Assembly (NCBI RefSeq): GCF_018860755.1
Contig: NZ_JAHKPW010000010.1
Span: 47,518-95,716 of the forward strand
DNA from: Colwellia sp. D2M02
Lineage (GTDB): Bacteria > Pseudomonadota > Gammaproteobacteria > Enterobacterales > Alteromonadaceae
Direction of reading: 5' to 3'
Length of the DNA stretch: 48,199 nt
Shown here: piece after piece, positions 10,525 through 20,155 of the stretch
Position numbering within the stretch: the first letter of the stretch is position 1
Layout: every line of letters starts with the position of its first letter
The notes under the pieces: model-generated
Database searches by the model: none
What the model saw: the letters and a program-made list of their open reading frames with translations, nothing else
What the model was told of the DNA's origin: nothing
Made by a program: the position numbers and the translations under genes

Positions 10525-11394
10525 ATGAAAGGTATTGTATTAGCAGGTGGCTCAGGAACACGTCTTTATCCTATCACTCAAGGAATATCTAAACAGTTAT
10601 TACCGGTGTATGACAAACCGATGATTTATTACCCATTATCAGTACTAATGTTAGCGGGGATCAATGAAATACTGATTATTTCAACTCCTGAAGACATGGA
10701 TGGATATAAACGGTTACTTAACGACGGCTCACAACTAGGTATAAACATTAGCTATGCTGAACAACCTAGTCCTGATGGCCTAGCACAAGCCTTCATTATC
10801 GGTGAAGAGTTCATTGGTGATGATAGTGTATGTTTAGTTCTTGGTGATAATATTTTTTACGGTCAAGGTTTTGTCGATAAGCTAAAATCAGCTGTAATAC
10901 AACCTAGCGGTGCAACTGTTTTTGGTTATCAAGTTAAAGATCCTGAACGCTTTGGTGTGGTTGATTTTGACGAAAACTATACAGCCCTCTCCATTGAAGA
11001 AAAACCAATCACTCCTAAATCTAATTGGGCTATTACTGGTTTATATTTTTACGATAATAACGTAATAGAAATGGCAAAGAAGGTTAAGCCATCGTCCCGA
11101 GGTGAGTTAGAAATAACTTCCATCAACCAAATGTACTTGGAACAAGAAGAATTAAATGTACAAATATTGGGCCGAGGTTTTGCTTGGTTAGATACTGGCA
11201 CACATGACTCTTTACTTGAAGCAGGTCAGTTTGTGCAAATAATCGAGCATAGACAAGGTTTGAAAATTGCTTGTTTGGAAGAAATTGCATTCAGAAATGG
11301 CTGGTTAAACGAGAGTGACTTACAAAAAATTGCCAAACCATTGGTAAAAAGTGGCTATGGCCAATATTTACTAGCACTAGTTGATAAGAAGTAG
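10525..11394 (+). CDS. rfbA: Glucose-1-phosphate thymidylyltransferase
   Basis: Makes dTDP-glucose from dTTP and glucose-1-phosphate, the step before RfbB. The 289-residue protein starts [18 protein letters not shown] and continues [48 protein letters not shown] and [11 protein letters not shown], all family hallmarks. The open frame extends upstream to 10480 within rfbB, but the ATG at 10525, directly after the rfbB stop, is the true start by homology. The two genes are co-transcribed and translationally coupled. RmlA/RffH cannot be separated by sequence reading alone. Confidence 0.95.
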   Translation: MKGIVLAGGSGTRLYPITQGISKQLLPVYDKPMIYYPLSVLMLAGINEILIISTPEDMDGYKRLLNDGSQLGINISYAEQPSPDGLAQAFIIGEEFIGDDSVCLVLGDNIFYGQGFVDKLKSAVIQPSGATVFGYQVKDPERFGVVDFDENYTALSIEEKPITPKSNWAITGLYFYDNNVIEMAKKVKPSSRGELEITSINQMYLEQEELNVQILGRGFAWLDTGTHDSLLEAGQFVQIIEHRQGLKIACLEEIAFRNGWLNESDLQKIAKPLVKSGYGQYLLALVDKK

Positions 11395-11467
11395 CTAGCG
11401 GCTCATAAGTACTGTTATAACCAATAAGCGCCTGAGAACATAGCTCAGTTGAGGAGCAAAAAAATAA

Positions 11468-12649
11468 TCAAGATGGCATCTTAGCTATTAACTCTTTATA
11501 TATTTTTATAATATTTTCAGTATTTTTCTGTTGACTTAAACGTGTAATTACAGCTAAACGGAATGCTTCATCCCCAGAGAAATTACTATCATACATTTTT
11601 TGAATACTTTTCATCAAAGCACTAATGTCGTGTTGAGGATAAATACATCGAGCTTGAGTGTCAGGCCCATCCACAACCTCAGGTAAGCCCCCACAATCTG
11701 AAACAATAACAGGTAAACCAATAGATACAGCTTCTAAAGCAGCGACACCAAAAGATTCAGCTTGTAAAGTAACAGGATCAGTAATTGAAGCCTGAATATA
11801 TAAATCGTGGGCTCTCATCGTTTCAGCAACTTGCTGATGACTAAGACTAGCAATAAACTCAACCTTCTCTTGTAAGCCTAAACTATTTACTAACGTTAAA
11901 AGCTCAGGTTTTAATGGACCGTCGCCGACTAAAGTTAAAGTAGAGTGGATACCAGAAGTCGCTAACCATTGGCTAAAGGCATGTAATAAATTTTGATGCC
12001 CTTTGCAGCTAACTAAGCGACCAACCATAATTATTTTATAGGGAGCTTGTGTACCTTGTTGATAAAAGTCACACTTAGGGTTATCTGAAAAGTGAGGACT
12101 AAAACCGTTTGGCAATAGACGTAATTTATCACTCTTAATAAAAAGGTTTTCAATCGCTTTTTGTTTTAAAAAGTGAGTAGGAACTGTACTAAGTGTATTA
12201 ATAGCATTAGAGAACTTTGACAGATCTCTCTGGTAAAAGCGCCTTTTAAGCGGCTCACTAGTAACATCAGATCCATAGTAAGCAATAACCACTGGGATCT
12301 TCAGTTTTAATTTATTCAAAATATGATAAATAGTTTTGATACCATTACCTGTGTGGCAATGTATTACATCAGGCTGCTCTTTTGCTAATACTTCTCGCCA
12401 CTTATCATAATCAATAAAATAAGCCAGCTGCTGAAAGCGAAACGCAAGAATTCCAGTTATGCGTGGTGAAATAAACTGCTTAATAGGAATATGGTGAATA
12501 TTATCAAAGGGGCGCGACTCTAAATTAGTTAAATATGAGGCAACAATAACATTATCAAACTCGGCATATTTTTGCACCGCACATATTTGATCATAAATAA
12601 ACGTTTCCGTTTGCATCGAATAGTTTGGTGTGTAATGTAATATTTTCAT
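11468..12649 (-). CDS. GT4-family glycosyltransferase
   Basis: Last gene of the leftward wzz-flippase-GT unit, 393 residues. The N-terminus is MKILHYTPNYSMQTETFIYDQI. The middle has a donor-domain IIMVGRLVSCKGHQNLL, and the C-terminal half has the EX7E-type segment ESFGVAALEAVSIGLPVIVS. The ATG directly follows the flippase stop codon. It is probably cytoplasmic, adding one sugar to the lipid-linked unit. It converges on rfbA with a 73-bp gap; a short CTGAG/CTCAG inverted repeat there (11432-11448) is too weak to call a terminator. Confidence 0.85.
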   Translation of the reverse strand: MKILHYTPNYSMQTETFIYDQICAVQKYAEFDNVIVASYLTNLESRPFDNIHHIPIKQFISPRITGILAFRFQQLAYFIDYDKWREVLAKEQPDVIHCHTGNGIKTIYHILNKLKLKIPVVIAYYGSDVTSEPLKRRFYQRDLSKFSNAINTLSTVPTHFLKQKAIENLFIKSDKLRLLPNGFSPHFSDNPKCDFYQQGTQAPYKIIMVGRLVSCKGHQNLLHAFSQWLATSGIHSTLTLVGDGPLKPELLTLVNSLGLQEKVEFIASLSHQQVAETMRAHDLYIQASITDPVTLQAESFGVAALEAVSIGLPVIVSDCGGLPEVVDGPDTQARCIYPQHDISALMKSIQKMYDSNFSGDEAFRLAVITRLSQQKNTENIIKIYKELIAKMPS

Positions 12650-13927
12650 TTAAGATGTCTTTAATGTACGTTTGATTAAAAATAATTTGATCCCAATAGT
12701 GCCAGCATACTGTATAGCTAAAGCGATAATCACGCCAAACAGGGCAATATACGCACTAAATACATAAGTGCATAATATAAAGGCAATATTCAAAAAAACA
12801 GTTAACCATAACTGCTCTCTAACAAAGCCTAAAGCAACAAATAATGGATGTATTCCCATAAAGCTTACCGTTAACGCCTGTATAATAAAAAACACGCCTA
12901 GCTGAATAACATAGTCGGACATATATTGCCCAAAAATAAGTGGCAACCAATAAACCGCACTTAAAGAGAGTACGATAGCAAAAGGTACTGCTACCGCCAT
13001 AACAACTGAGGTCACTTTAAATATTAACCTACTTGCCTGTGCATATTGTTTGTCTGCCAGAAGTTTAGAAAACTCAGGGAATAAAACTTGCGCTACAGGT
13101 CCGGTAAACTTATCAATAATAGTACCTAACTGCCTAATAATTTTATAAACACCTGCAGCTTCAACCGTCAATAAAGCACCGACAAAAATAGTATCTAAAA
13201 ATTTAACCGGTATGTCTGCAACGTTAGTAAAGTGGGTATATATATTAAATCGCACCACATCTTTCCAATTAAAATTCTTGGAAGTTATCCCCTTTAATGT
13301 AAAAGTTCCCACTTGATTTTTTAGTGAGTACAGTCCCAAAAAAATTAAAAGAATAGCCCCTAATGACATCGATAGCGTTAATAAGAATAAAATATCACTA
13401 ATGGCTAACTTATAATATATTGTCGCCAAAGCCACAGCGAAATTTATCATTGCAGCAAAGACTACCTGTAATGCAACGGTTGAAAATTTTCCTGCTAAAC
13501 GAAGTACCCCAATTCCCAGCCCTATTTGACTAAAAAAAATAACAAGACAAAAAAGCTGGAGTGGTTCAGCCAACGTAGCTGATAAATTAAAGTAGCTAAT
13601 AAAGTAAGGGGATAAAAAATACGCAATAATTGCGCCTAAACAAGCATAAATAATGTCTTGTATAGCACAAACAAATACAACGGCTTGATAAAGCAAGTTA
13701 TTCGAGTTTTTGTGTTCAGCGCCAAATTTAATTAACGCCTGCCACGATTGCGGATTAGCTAAAGCACAAAATACAAAGACGTAGCTCTGTAATAAGACCA
13801 ACGTACCAAATTCAGCAGCACCTAAATAACGGGAATATAAAGCAGTCGAAGCAAAAGCAAGAATCGCCGCAATTAAATTGCCTGAGAGGGCATGTGCTAT
13901 ACCTCTAACAAGCCCTTGAACTTTCAT
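12650..13927 (-). CDS. Polysaccharide flippase (Wzx-like, MATE/MOP superfamily)
   Basis: A polytopic inner-membrane protein of 425 residues with about 12-14 hydrophobic segments. The N-terminal helix contains GNLIAAILAFASTALYSRYL followed by GAAEFGTLVLLQSYV, the usual Wzx start. It would flip undecaprenyl-linked repeat units to the periplasm. The frame could begin with a TTG at 13939 directly after the wzz stop, but the ATG at 13927 is more likely. A second, clearly different flippase lies at 15106, so one of them may belong to another substrate. Confidence 0.82.
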   Translation of the reverse strand: MKVQGLVRGIAHALSGNLIAAILAFASTALYSRYLGAAEFGTLVLLQSYVFVFCALANPQSWQALIKFGAEHKNSNNLLYQAVVFVCAIQDIIYACLGAIIAYFLSPYFISYFNLSATLAEPLQLFCLVIFFSQIGLGIGVLRLAGKFSTVALQVVFAAMINFAVALATIYYKLAISDILFLLTLSMSLGAILLIFLGLYSLKNQVGTFTLKGITSKNFNWKDVVRFNIYTHFTNVADIPVKFLDTIFVGALLTVEAAGVYKIIRQLGTIIDKFTGPVAQVLFPEFSKLLADKQYAQASRLIFKVTSVVMAVAVPFAIVLSLSAVYWLPLIFGQYMSDYVIQLGVFFIIQALTVSFMGIHPLFVALGFVREQLWLTVFLNIAFILCTYVFSAYIALFGVIIALAIQYAGTIGIKLFLIKRTLKTS

Positions 13928-13939
13928 TGTAAAAAACAA

Positions 13940-14881
13940 TTAGCTACCTTCTACTGGTCTCATTGACGCATAAACAAATGAAAAAACCAGAGAAAATAAA
14001 GCACCAAAAAAAGTACCAACCACACACAATAAAGCACGTGATGGTGCCGACTTATCTTCAGGTACCACAATAGGCGCTAAAGTTTTAAACAAATACTCTT
14101 TCCTTACTTCTGCAAGTAAGTTTTGTTTAGTTTGCTCAGCAATAATCGTATAAAAAATAGTGCGCATTTCGGCATTAGTAGTACGCTCTATCTGTTTGTT
14201 CAAATAGTCAATGCTATCATCAGCCAGCTTCTTTTCTTGTGAGCGCCAATAGCTATTTAAATCAGCAATCAACCAACCCAACCATTTAGCCGACAACTCA
14301 GGGGAAAGGTAGGTTAATGAAATATTAACGACACCTTTTTTACGTAAATATTCAACACTAATTAAATTTTTCAGTGAATAATAACCTTCCCAGGGGGTTG
14401 GAATAACGGCTTTACTAGGAGGAGCGCCTCTAACCCATTTATTATTTGTACTATCATAAATGGTTTCATCATAAATAAAGGTCTTAGTGGTTTGATCCCA
14501 ACTTTCCCCGGCAAGTAGCTCTGGTAATATTTTTCGCTTTTCGATAAAGGCTTGTAAGAAGCTTCTTGACTGAAGTAATTCAACGGCAACTTCTGTTTCA
14601 TCAGTACTACCGCCACCTAAATTAATCCCTGCCATACTCGCTAAACCGCCAAACTGCCCTGCAAGTTGTGAAAGACCGCCACCCGATTGGTCTTTGGCTG
14701 GCACAAACATTCCTTTCGCGGTATAAACATTAGGCATGTTTTTAGCGTAATACACTGAGGCAGCGGCAAAGGCTAACGTAGTTAACAAAATGAACCACTT
14801 CATACGAAAAATAATGCGAAAGAGCTTTTTAAAACTCACTATATCGCTAGAAGTTTCCAATGCTGATAATTCATGCTTCAT
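13940..14881 (-). CDS. wzz: Wzz-type chain length determinant protein
   Basis: Inner-membrane polysaccharide co-polymerase of 313 residues that sets the modal length of the polymer made by Wzy. A first membrane segment lies near residues 28-46 and a second near 283-305. The periplasmic domain between them starts with the family PNVYTAKGMFVPAKDQ and a Gly-rich stretch (66-90). A proline-containing segment (IVVPEDKSAPSRA) precedes TM2, as is usual. The protein ends soon after TM2, with no Walker kinase domain, so it is a Wzz and not a Wzc. GGACG lies upstream of the ATG. First gene of its unit. Confidence 0.9.
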   Translation of the reverse strand: MKHELSALETSSDIVSFKKLFRIIFRMKWFILLTTLAFAAASVYYAKNMPNVYTAKGMFVPAKDQSGGGLSQLAGQFGGLASMAGINLGGGSTDETEVAVELLQSRSFLQAFIEKRKILPELLAGESWDQTTKTFIYDETIYDSTNNKWVRGAPPSKAVIPTPWEGYYSLKNLISVEYLRKKGVVNISLTYLSPELSAKWLGWLIADLNSYWRSQEKKLADDSIDYLNKQIERTTNAEMRTIFYTIIAEQTKQNLLAEVRKEYLFKTLAPIVVPEDKSAPSRALLCVVGTFFGALFSLVFSFVYASMRPVEGS

Positions 14882-15105
14882 TTTTTACGTCGTCCTGTAA
14901 TAATTAATGGCGCGCATTGTAGCATTTTACCCAAAGGAAAAAACTACAAATATGTCAATAAAATCAAGTAGCAGGTTCACCTTATAAAAAACAAGAAAAA
15001 ATTTTGTATATTAAAGAGCAATAAAAAGATAAAATAAAGTAAAGTGCATACTCTTCAACATGATATATTACCTCCAATATTAACTAAGATATTAAACGCA
15101 GATTT

Positions 15106-16419
15106 ATGCAACTTTCAATTAACGTGAAAAATAGCCTTTTGCTTGTTGGTGAAAAAGCTATTTTGTTAGGGATGGGCTTCATAACAAGTGTTTTAATGGC
15201 TCGAATTGGTGGCCCAGCGTTTTTTGGTGACTTCTCATATATAACTGCTTTTGTTGCATTATTTATTCCCCTTTGTTCTATGGGCTTAAACAGTGTTTCC
15301 ACAAAATACTTCGTTTTATATCCTAAGCACAATCATATCCACTTTAAAACCATCTTACTTTTAAGAGCATTGGGAGCAGTTTTTTGTATTACCATTGGTA
15401 CATTAGCAGCTCTGTTCTTTCTCCCTACAAATGAAAGTACCATTTATATATTGGTGCTATTAGCACTACAAAGTTTTTCCTTTATTTATCTAGTAGAACA
15501 TTATTACCTTGCTAAACAAAAAGTTACTTACACATTAAAAATAAGGCTGATTGTTTGCCTACTTATTAGCGTTGGAAAGATTATCGCGCTGTTGTTAGAG
15601 TATTCCTTATTAACCCTTATTTTAATACACGGACTTGAGTTTATTCTAATTGGCATCAGCTATATCACGTTATATTACCAACACAAACCAACACAAAAAG
15701 AACAACTCTATACTCGTCTATCTACTGGTACTGCTTTAGCTTTTTTTCATAAGGGAAAGTGGCTACTATTATCATCTTTTGCCGCTATTTTATATCTTAA
15801 AATAGATCAAGTAATGCTCGCTAGTATGTATGGTACTGAAGAAGTAGCCTTTTATGCAGCAGCATCAAAACTTTCTGAATTTTGGTATGTATTTCCTGTA
15901 TTGATTGCTAATGTGTTTCACCCAAAGCTACTTAAATTAAAGCAGCAAGGACAAGTACTATATAGCCACTTCCTGCTCAAATCTCTTAGCTATATGGTCG
16001 CTATATCTTTACTTATCAGCACAGTCATATTCATACTGGCACCCATGATTATTAATATAATATATGGAGAAGAATACAAGGCGAGTGCTTCTATTTTAAG
16101 TATCCATATATTTGCCACACTTTTTATTTTCCAACGAGCTATTTTTAGTAAGTGGCTAATAATTGAAGGCCATTACAAGTTCAGTTTATTTAGTCATGCT
16201 GCTGGTGCTATAACTAATATCACACTTAATTTAATATTAATTCCAAATTATGGCGGTGTAGGTGCTGCTTGGGCCACCTTGTTATCCTATATGGTGGCAA
16301 GTTTTCTTAGTTTAATCGTTACAAGAAAAACACGTGAGTTTATGCTACTTATGATAAATGCTATGATTATGTGGCCTAGATACCTAACCCCAACTAAAGT
16401 AGACAATGCAGTTAAATAA
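15106..16419 (+). CDS. Second polysaccharide flippase (Wzx-like)
   Basis: A polytopic membrane protein of 437 residues with about 14 hydrophobic helices. The start, with SLLLVGEKAILLGMGFITSV and MARIGGPAFFGDFSYITAFV, and the late segment NLILIPNYGGVGAAWATLLS are typical of polysaccharide biosynthesis proteins of the MOP superfamily. The ribosome site is weak. It begins a rightward unit with the sulfotransferase 34 bp downstream and is divergent from wzz. It differs clearly from the flippase at 12650 and has no partner polymerase beside it. Confidence 0.85.
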   Translation: MQLSINVKNSLLLVGEKAILLGMGFITSVLMARIGGPAFFGDFSYITAFVALFIPLCSMGLNSVSTKYFVLYPKHNHIHFKTILLLRALGAVFCITIGTLAALFFLPTNESTIYILVLLALQSFSFIYLVEHYYLAKQKVTYTLKIRLIVCLLISVGKIIALLLEYSLLTLILIHGLEFILIGISYITLYYQHKPTQKEQLYTRLSTGTALAFFHKGKWLLLSSFAAILYLKIDQVMLASMYGTEEVAFYAAASKLSEFWYVFPVLIANVFHPKLLKLKQQGQVLYSHFLLKSLSYMVAISLLISTVIFILAPMIINIIYGEEYKASASILSIHIFATLFIFQRAIFSKWLIIEGHYKFSLFSHAAGAITNITLNLILIPNYGGVGAAWATLLSYMVASFLSLIVTRKTREFMLLMINAMIMWPRYLTPTKVDNAVK

Positions 16420-16453
16420 ACCTACTCGACCTCTGATTTCAATATAAGTACAC

Positions 16454-17500
16454 ATGAAAAGCACCATAAAAAAAATACTAATGTCATATATTCCCTTTGC
16501 ATGTAAAAAATACCTTTTTAAATGCAAACTGTATCTACGTGAACCAAAATTACTATTATTAGCCAATTCAAAATACCGCACTAATGCTCCAACACTTTTA
16601 TTATTATCATTTCCAAGAAGTGGCTCTAGTTGGGTTGGCTCTATTTTAGGCACAGGTGAACATGTTCGCTATTTAAGAGAGCCAGTTACAACAAGTTATA
16701 CACTACAAAAAAAACACAGAATTTCAGTATTTGATAAAACAACTTGTGACAATTGGAATGAGTACCAGTCATACATTGATAAGAGTTTGCACGGAAGCGC
16801 TAACTTCTCCAGCTCAATCATCAAGTTCACTAAGCAATGGCTTAAACCCCACTTAAAAAAAACCTTGGTCATTAAAGAGGTTAATCCGTTAGTTATTGAT
16901 AACTACCTTAGCAAACCAATTAAATTGGTCTATCTAGTAAGGCACCCTTTTTCAGTAGCTAAAAGTTATAGTGCGCTTAACTGGCAACCAACAGAAGTAT
17001 TTTCAAATAAGTTTAATAAGGCTACGCTAAACACTTTACAGCAAATAACGCCAAACCTTTTACAACAAAGTTTTTGGTTTCAAATGGGCTACTTACAAGG
17101 TTGGGTTGAAGCAACGGTCAAACGTGAGATATCAGTAGCCCCAAAAAAAAACAAGGCAATAATACTCGTGAGGTATGAAGACATTTGTAGAGAAGCAGAA
17201 AGTGAGTTTATAAAACTATTCAGCTTTGCAAATTTACCTTTTACTGAAAAAGTGAGTTCAGCTATAACCAACTCACTAAAAAGGAAGGAAAAAGTATCCG
17301 CAGGAGACTTTAGCTTGACGCGAAGTAAAGAGGATATCGAAACAATAAAAGTAAACACGAACGAACAAGAAAACTACCATGAATTAATGCTCGCATATCA
17401 TCAAGCAATATTAGACTTTTGTCAGCACCAATCACCTACAATAAAAAACATTACACCATCATTTACCCTCAACTCTTCGCTAGTAAAATTACTTAAATAA
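16454..17500 (+). CDS. PAPS-dependent sulfotransferase
   Basis: Predicted to transfer sulfate from PAPS to a sugar or other surface acceptor. The 348-residue protein has the 5'-phosphosulfate loop SFPRSGSSW at residues 52-60. Its 3'-phosphate site LVRHPFSVAKSY lies at 161-172, with a later RYEDI segment near 240. No signal peptide is seen, so it acts in the cytoplasm. It follows the second flippase in the same orientation. The stop codon is only 12 bp from the end of the oppositely oriented acyltransferase gene. With the Stf0-like gene at 20156 it suggests a sulfated surface glycan. Confidence 0.86.
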   Translation: MKSTIKKILMSYIPFACKKYLFKCKLYLREPKLLLLANSKYRTNAPTLLLLSFPRSGSSWVGSILGTGEHVRYLREPVTTSYTLQKKHRISVFDKTTCDNWNEYQSYIDKSLHGSANFSSSIIKFTKQWLKPHLKKTLVIKEVNPLVIDNYLSKPIKLVYLVRHPFSVAKSYSALNWQPTEVFSNKFNKATLNTLQQITPNLLQQSFWFQMGYLQGWVEATVKREISVAPKKNKAIILVRYEDICREAESEFIKLFSFANLPFTEKVSSAITNSLKRKEKVSAGDFSLTRSKEDIETIKVNTNEQENYHELMLAYHQAILDFCQHQSPTIKNITPSFTLNSSLVKLLK

Positions 17501-17512
17501 GAGCAGCGTAGT

Positions 17513-19378
17513 TTAAAGTTGTAGTACGATATAGTTAACTAATTCAAGGGCACCTTCATGTGTTAAGTGACCGTAGTCATATTGTAAAGGTACTCCTTCT
17601 TTAGTACTTGTTTGACATAAAGCTTGTTGATTACACATCAAGTCAAGCATCGATATATAGTGTGTTGTTGTTGAATTCAGAGTACTTGAAAATAATAGAT
17701 CTCGTTCAAGCACACTTTCGTAGTTACTGTAAGAAGGCAAATCTTCTGCTTTATTTGTTGCTAACAACCTTGGCAAAGGTAAACTGTACTCAATAATTGG
17801 TCCAAGTATAATCACTTTTTTCGCATATTGTTCTAGCAAAATCCGGGTTTCATTAAGTGCTTCGACGTCTGAATTAAACCATCTAGCCGAAAGAATGACA
17901 GTATCAAACCGTTTATTGGCAACTAACTCAGTAAATACCCACTGCATTAGCTCTGTACAGCGTTTTGCACCTTTATAAAGAGTAACGGGTTTACACCCTG
18001 AGGATGTTGCCTGAGATAATGTATAGTTTTCAGGTAAAGCTATTGCCAAAGAGCTATACCAATGCGCTGCATGACTATCGCCTATTAATAACGCATTATG
18101 CTTTTTGGTATCATACTGAATACACTGTTCCTCTTTAAAAAAACTTACGTCATTATACTTAGAGGTTAAAAAACAACTTCCCTGACGGTAATAATCCTTC
18201 CGATCGTAATTCATATAAGAAGAGTAAGTTAATTGCTGTTCATTATATCTATAAGAGAACCCCGTCATAAATAAAGCAGCAATTATCACAGCAAAAATAG
18301 TCATAATCACTGAGCCACCGACAATCTGAATCGCTGACTTGCTCGTTAAATATTTCGCTGTAGGTTGCTCAACACACAACCAACTTAAATAGCCGGCACT
18401 AATAGACAAAATAAATATCGTCATTTGTTCGTACATTGAGAGAGTGCTATCTACACCTAAAATGTAAAACGTAATAATTGGCCAATGCCATAAATATAGC
18501 GAATAAGATATTTTGCCAAAAAAAGCCGCTACGGCACAAGAAAGTAACCGATAACTATAACTATTATTGCGGCATGCAAAAATAATTAGCACCGTTGCTA
18601 ACGACGGTAGAATGGCGTTAACGCCAGGAAATGACATCGTTTCACGATAAAAAAACAAACAAGCAATCAATACCCCTAATGCACTTAATGAGATAAGTTC
18701 TAATTGAGTATTCGAAAAGTAGCGCTTGCTAAGCTCAAATTTAGGGCTTATAGCAACAATCCCCCCCAAAATAAACTGCCAAAATCGAGAGGGTGACGCA
18801 TAGAACGATAATGAAGGGTTTATGTAAAGCAACACTTCACTTAGTACAAAGCTCAATAGAGCAAGCGTAACTAAGAACAAAATTATACAGGTGCTTTTAC
18901 GGTAGAAAATACCGAGCATAATTAACGGAAAAATAAAATAAAACTGCTCTTCTACCGCTAACGACCATGTATGTAACAAGGGAGAAGTAGCTAATGCACT
19001 ATTAAAATAATCAGACTGTGCGTAAAAGTAAAAGTTAGACACATATAAAAGTGAAGAGAGTAAACTCGTGCCATAATTAACGGTCTCTGTCGGCAGTAAT
19101 AGAAAATATGCCGCGACGCTAGCGCAAGTAACCATCACTAAAAAAGCAGGGAGTAAGCGCTTTATTCGACGGGCATAAAAATCTAATAAGGTAAAGCTTT
19201 GCTGTTGTAAGTCACGCCAAATAAAACCAATAATTAAATAGCCCGAGATAACAAAAAAGATGTCTACCCCTAAAAACCCTCCAGGTAATAAATTAGGGTT
19301 AATATGAAAAACAACAACGGCTAATACGGCAATAGCTCGTAGCCCTTGAATATCCCATCGATACACATTGTTACTCAT
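17513..19378 (-). CDS. OafA/YrhL-type acyltransferase with C-terminal SGNH domain
   Basis: Integral inner-membrane acyltransferase of 621 residues that O-acylates surface polysaccharide in the periplasm. The N-terminal acyltransferase-3 domain has YRWDIQGLRAIAVLAVVVFH (catalytic His), then GFLGVDIFFVISGYLI and SLAVEEQFYFIFP, with about ten membrane helices to residue ~380. The C-terminal soluble SGNH domain shows GDSHAAHW near residue 430 and the closing YDYGHLTHEGA block with Asp and His. I place the start at the ATG 19378 (AAAGG upstream) and not at the in-frame TTG 19384. Confidence 0.93.
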   Translation of the reverse strand: MSNNVYRWDIQGLRAIAVLAVVVFHINPNLLPGGFLGVDIFFVISGYLIIGFIWRDLQQQSFTLLDFYARRIKRLLPAFLVMVTCASVAAYFLLLPTETVNYGTSLLSSLLYVSNFYFYAQSDYFNSALATSPLLHTWSLAVEEQFYFIFPLIMLGIFYRKSTCIILFLVTLALLSFVLSEVLLYINPSLSFYASPSRFWQFILGGIVAISPKFELSKRYFSNTQLELISLSALGVLIACLFFYRETMSFPGVNAILPSLATVLIIFACRNNSYSYRLLSCAVAAFFGKISYSLYLWHWPIITFYILGVDSTLSMYEQMTIFILSISAGYLSWLCVEQPTAKYLTSKSAIQIVGGSVIMTIFAVIIAALFMTGFSYRYNEQQLTYSSYMNYDRKDYYRQGSCFLTSKYNDVSFFKEEQCIQYDTKKHNALLIGDSHAAHWYSSLAIALPENYTLSQATSSGCKPVTLYKGAKRCTELMQWVFTELVANKRFDTVILSARWFNSDVEALNETRILLEQYAKKVIILGPIIEYSLPLPRLLATNKAEDLPSYSNYESVLERDLLFSSTLNSTTTHYISMLDLMCNQQALCQTSTKEGVPLQYDYGHLTHEGALELVNYIVLQL

Positions 19379-19524
19379 GCACAAACACCTTTAGCATTAA
19401 GTCGTTTGAAAATATAAAGTTGTCGCTATTATAAGGTGAATCATATGGAAAGGAATAAATACCCACTTAAAAACAGAATTAACTTTTGTAAGCTAGGCAC
19501 AAACTTTATTTTTACGTATAGTAA

Positions 19525-19558
19525 CGTCAAATAGCGTCACGTAATTAAAATATCGTCA
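19525..19558. repeat. Three CGTCA repeats upstream of the DUF2919-like gene
   Basis: CGTCA occurs at 19525, 19535 and 19554, i.e. with offsets of 10 and 19 bp, close to one and two helical turns. The array lies in the 230-bp divergent gap between the acyltransferase and the small membrane protein gene. It may be an operator; no known regulator motif is recognised. Confidence 0.3.
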
Positions 19559-19608
19559 CTCAACCTATAAGCAACACAAAATAACTCGTGAGAACCTTTG
19601 GAAAGAAC

Positions 19609-20097
19609 ATGGATAAAAAGACACTTAAAAACCTCCCTTTAACTGCTTTTAACGAAGCTGGCTGGCTTAAGCCACCACTATGGGTTTACATCAACTTAAT
19701 CTTTATGGCGAAAGGGTTAATAATATTTATTCTTTCACTTGCCTCGCTACGTACTGGTGATCAAATATTGGCGGTACTTTACCCAGACAAGAATACGCTT
19801 TATATTGCTATAGCGTTATCTGTTGTACCATTAGCGACATTAGTATCATTTACCTTAGGTGAAATCCAAGACAATTTAAAACTAAAAAAACTCTTGTTTT
19901 TATTGTGTGCTGCTGAAATAGCGGGTGAAATTTCATTTGCAATAAAGGTGATAGCAATGGACTCACAACCTTTATCTTCACCGACTCTCAAGTTATTAAT
20001 CATTCAAGTTTCATTATTATTCTTTGCAATAACCTCAAAAAAAGTTATTGCCTTTTTTCAACAGATAACCAATGAAGAAGCCATACTAAAAGACTAA
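19609..20097 (+). CDS. DUF2919 (YfeZ-like) small inner-membrane protein
   Basis: A protein of 162 residues with four predicted membrane segments. The N-terminal pattern is family-like: a short polar start, then GWLKPPLWVYINLIFMAKGL, then GDQILAVLYPDKNTLY and a second hydrophobic block. I recall this pattern from the DUF2919/YfeZ family, whose function is unknown. The frame is open back to a GTG at 19588, but the ATG at 19609, with GGAAAG just upstream, fits the family start better. It is not obviously a polysaccharide gene and sits alone between opposing units, ending at a shared hairpin. Confidence 0.68.
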   Translation: MDKKTLKNLPLTAFNEAGWLKPPLWVYINLIFMAKGLIIFILSLASLRTGDQILAVLYPDKNTLYIAIALSVVPLATLVSFTLGEIQDNLKLKKLLFLLCAAEIAGEISFAIKVIAMDSQPLSSPTLKLLIIQVSLLFFAITSKKVIAFFQQITNEEAILKD

Positions 20098-20106
20098 ATT
20101 GAGTAT

Positions 20107-20141
20107 AATAAGAAGCTTCATGATAAAACTAGCTTCTTATT
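20107..20141. terminator. Bidirectional hairpin between convergent genes
   Basis: AATAAGAAGCT (20107-20117) pairs perfectly with AGCTTCTTATT (20131-20141) around a 13-nt loop. It sits in the 58-bp gap between convergent genes and could end both transcripts. U-tracts are short and the stem is AT-rich. Confidence 0.5.
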
Positions 20142-20155
20142 CCCCAACTAACAGA

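Noticed and set aside
9456-11394. A dTDP-rhamnose operon.
   Set aside because: Only rfbB and rfbA are present; rfbC and rfbD are absent from the window.
11395-11467. Terminator between the convergent rfbA and GT4 genes.
   Set aside because: Only a 5-bp CTGAG/CTCAG repeat without a clear U-tract; too weak.
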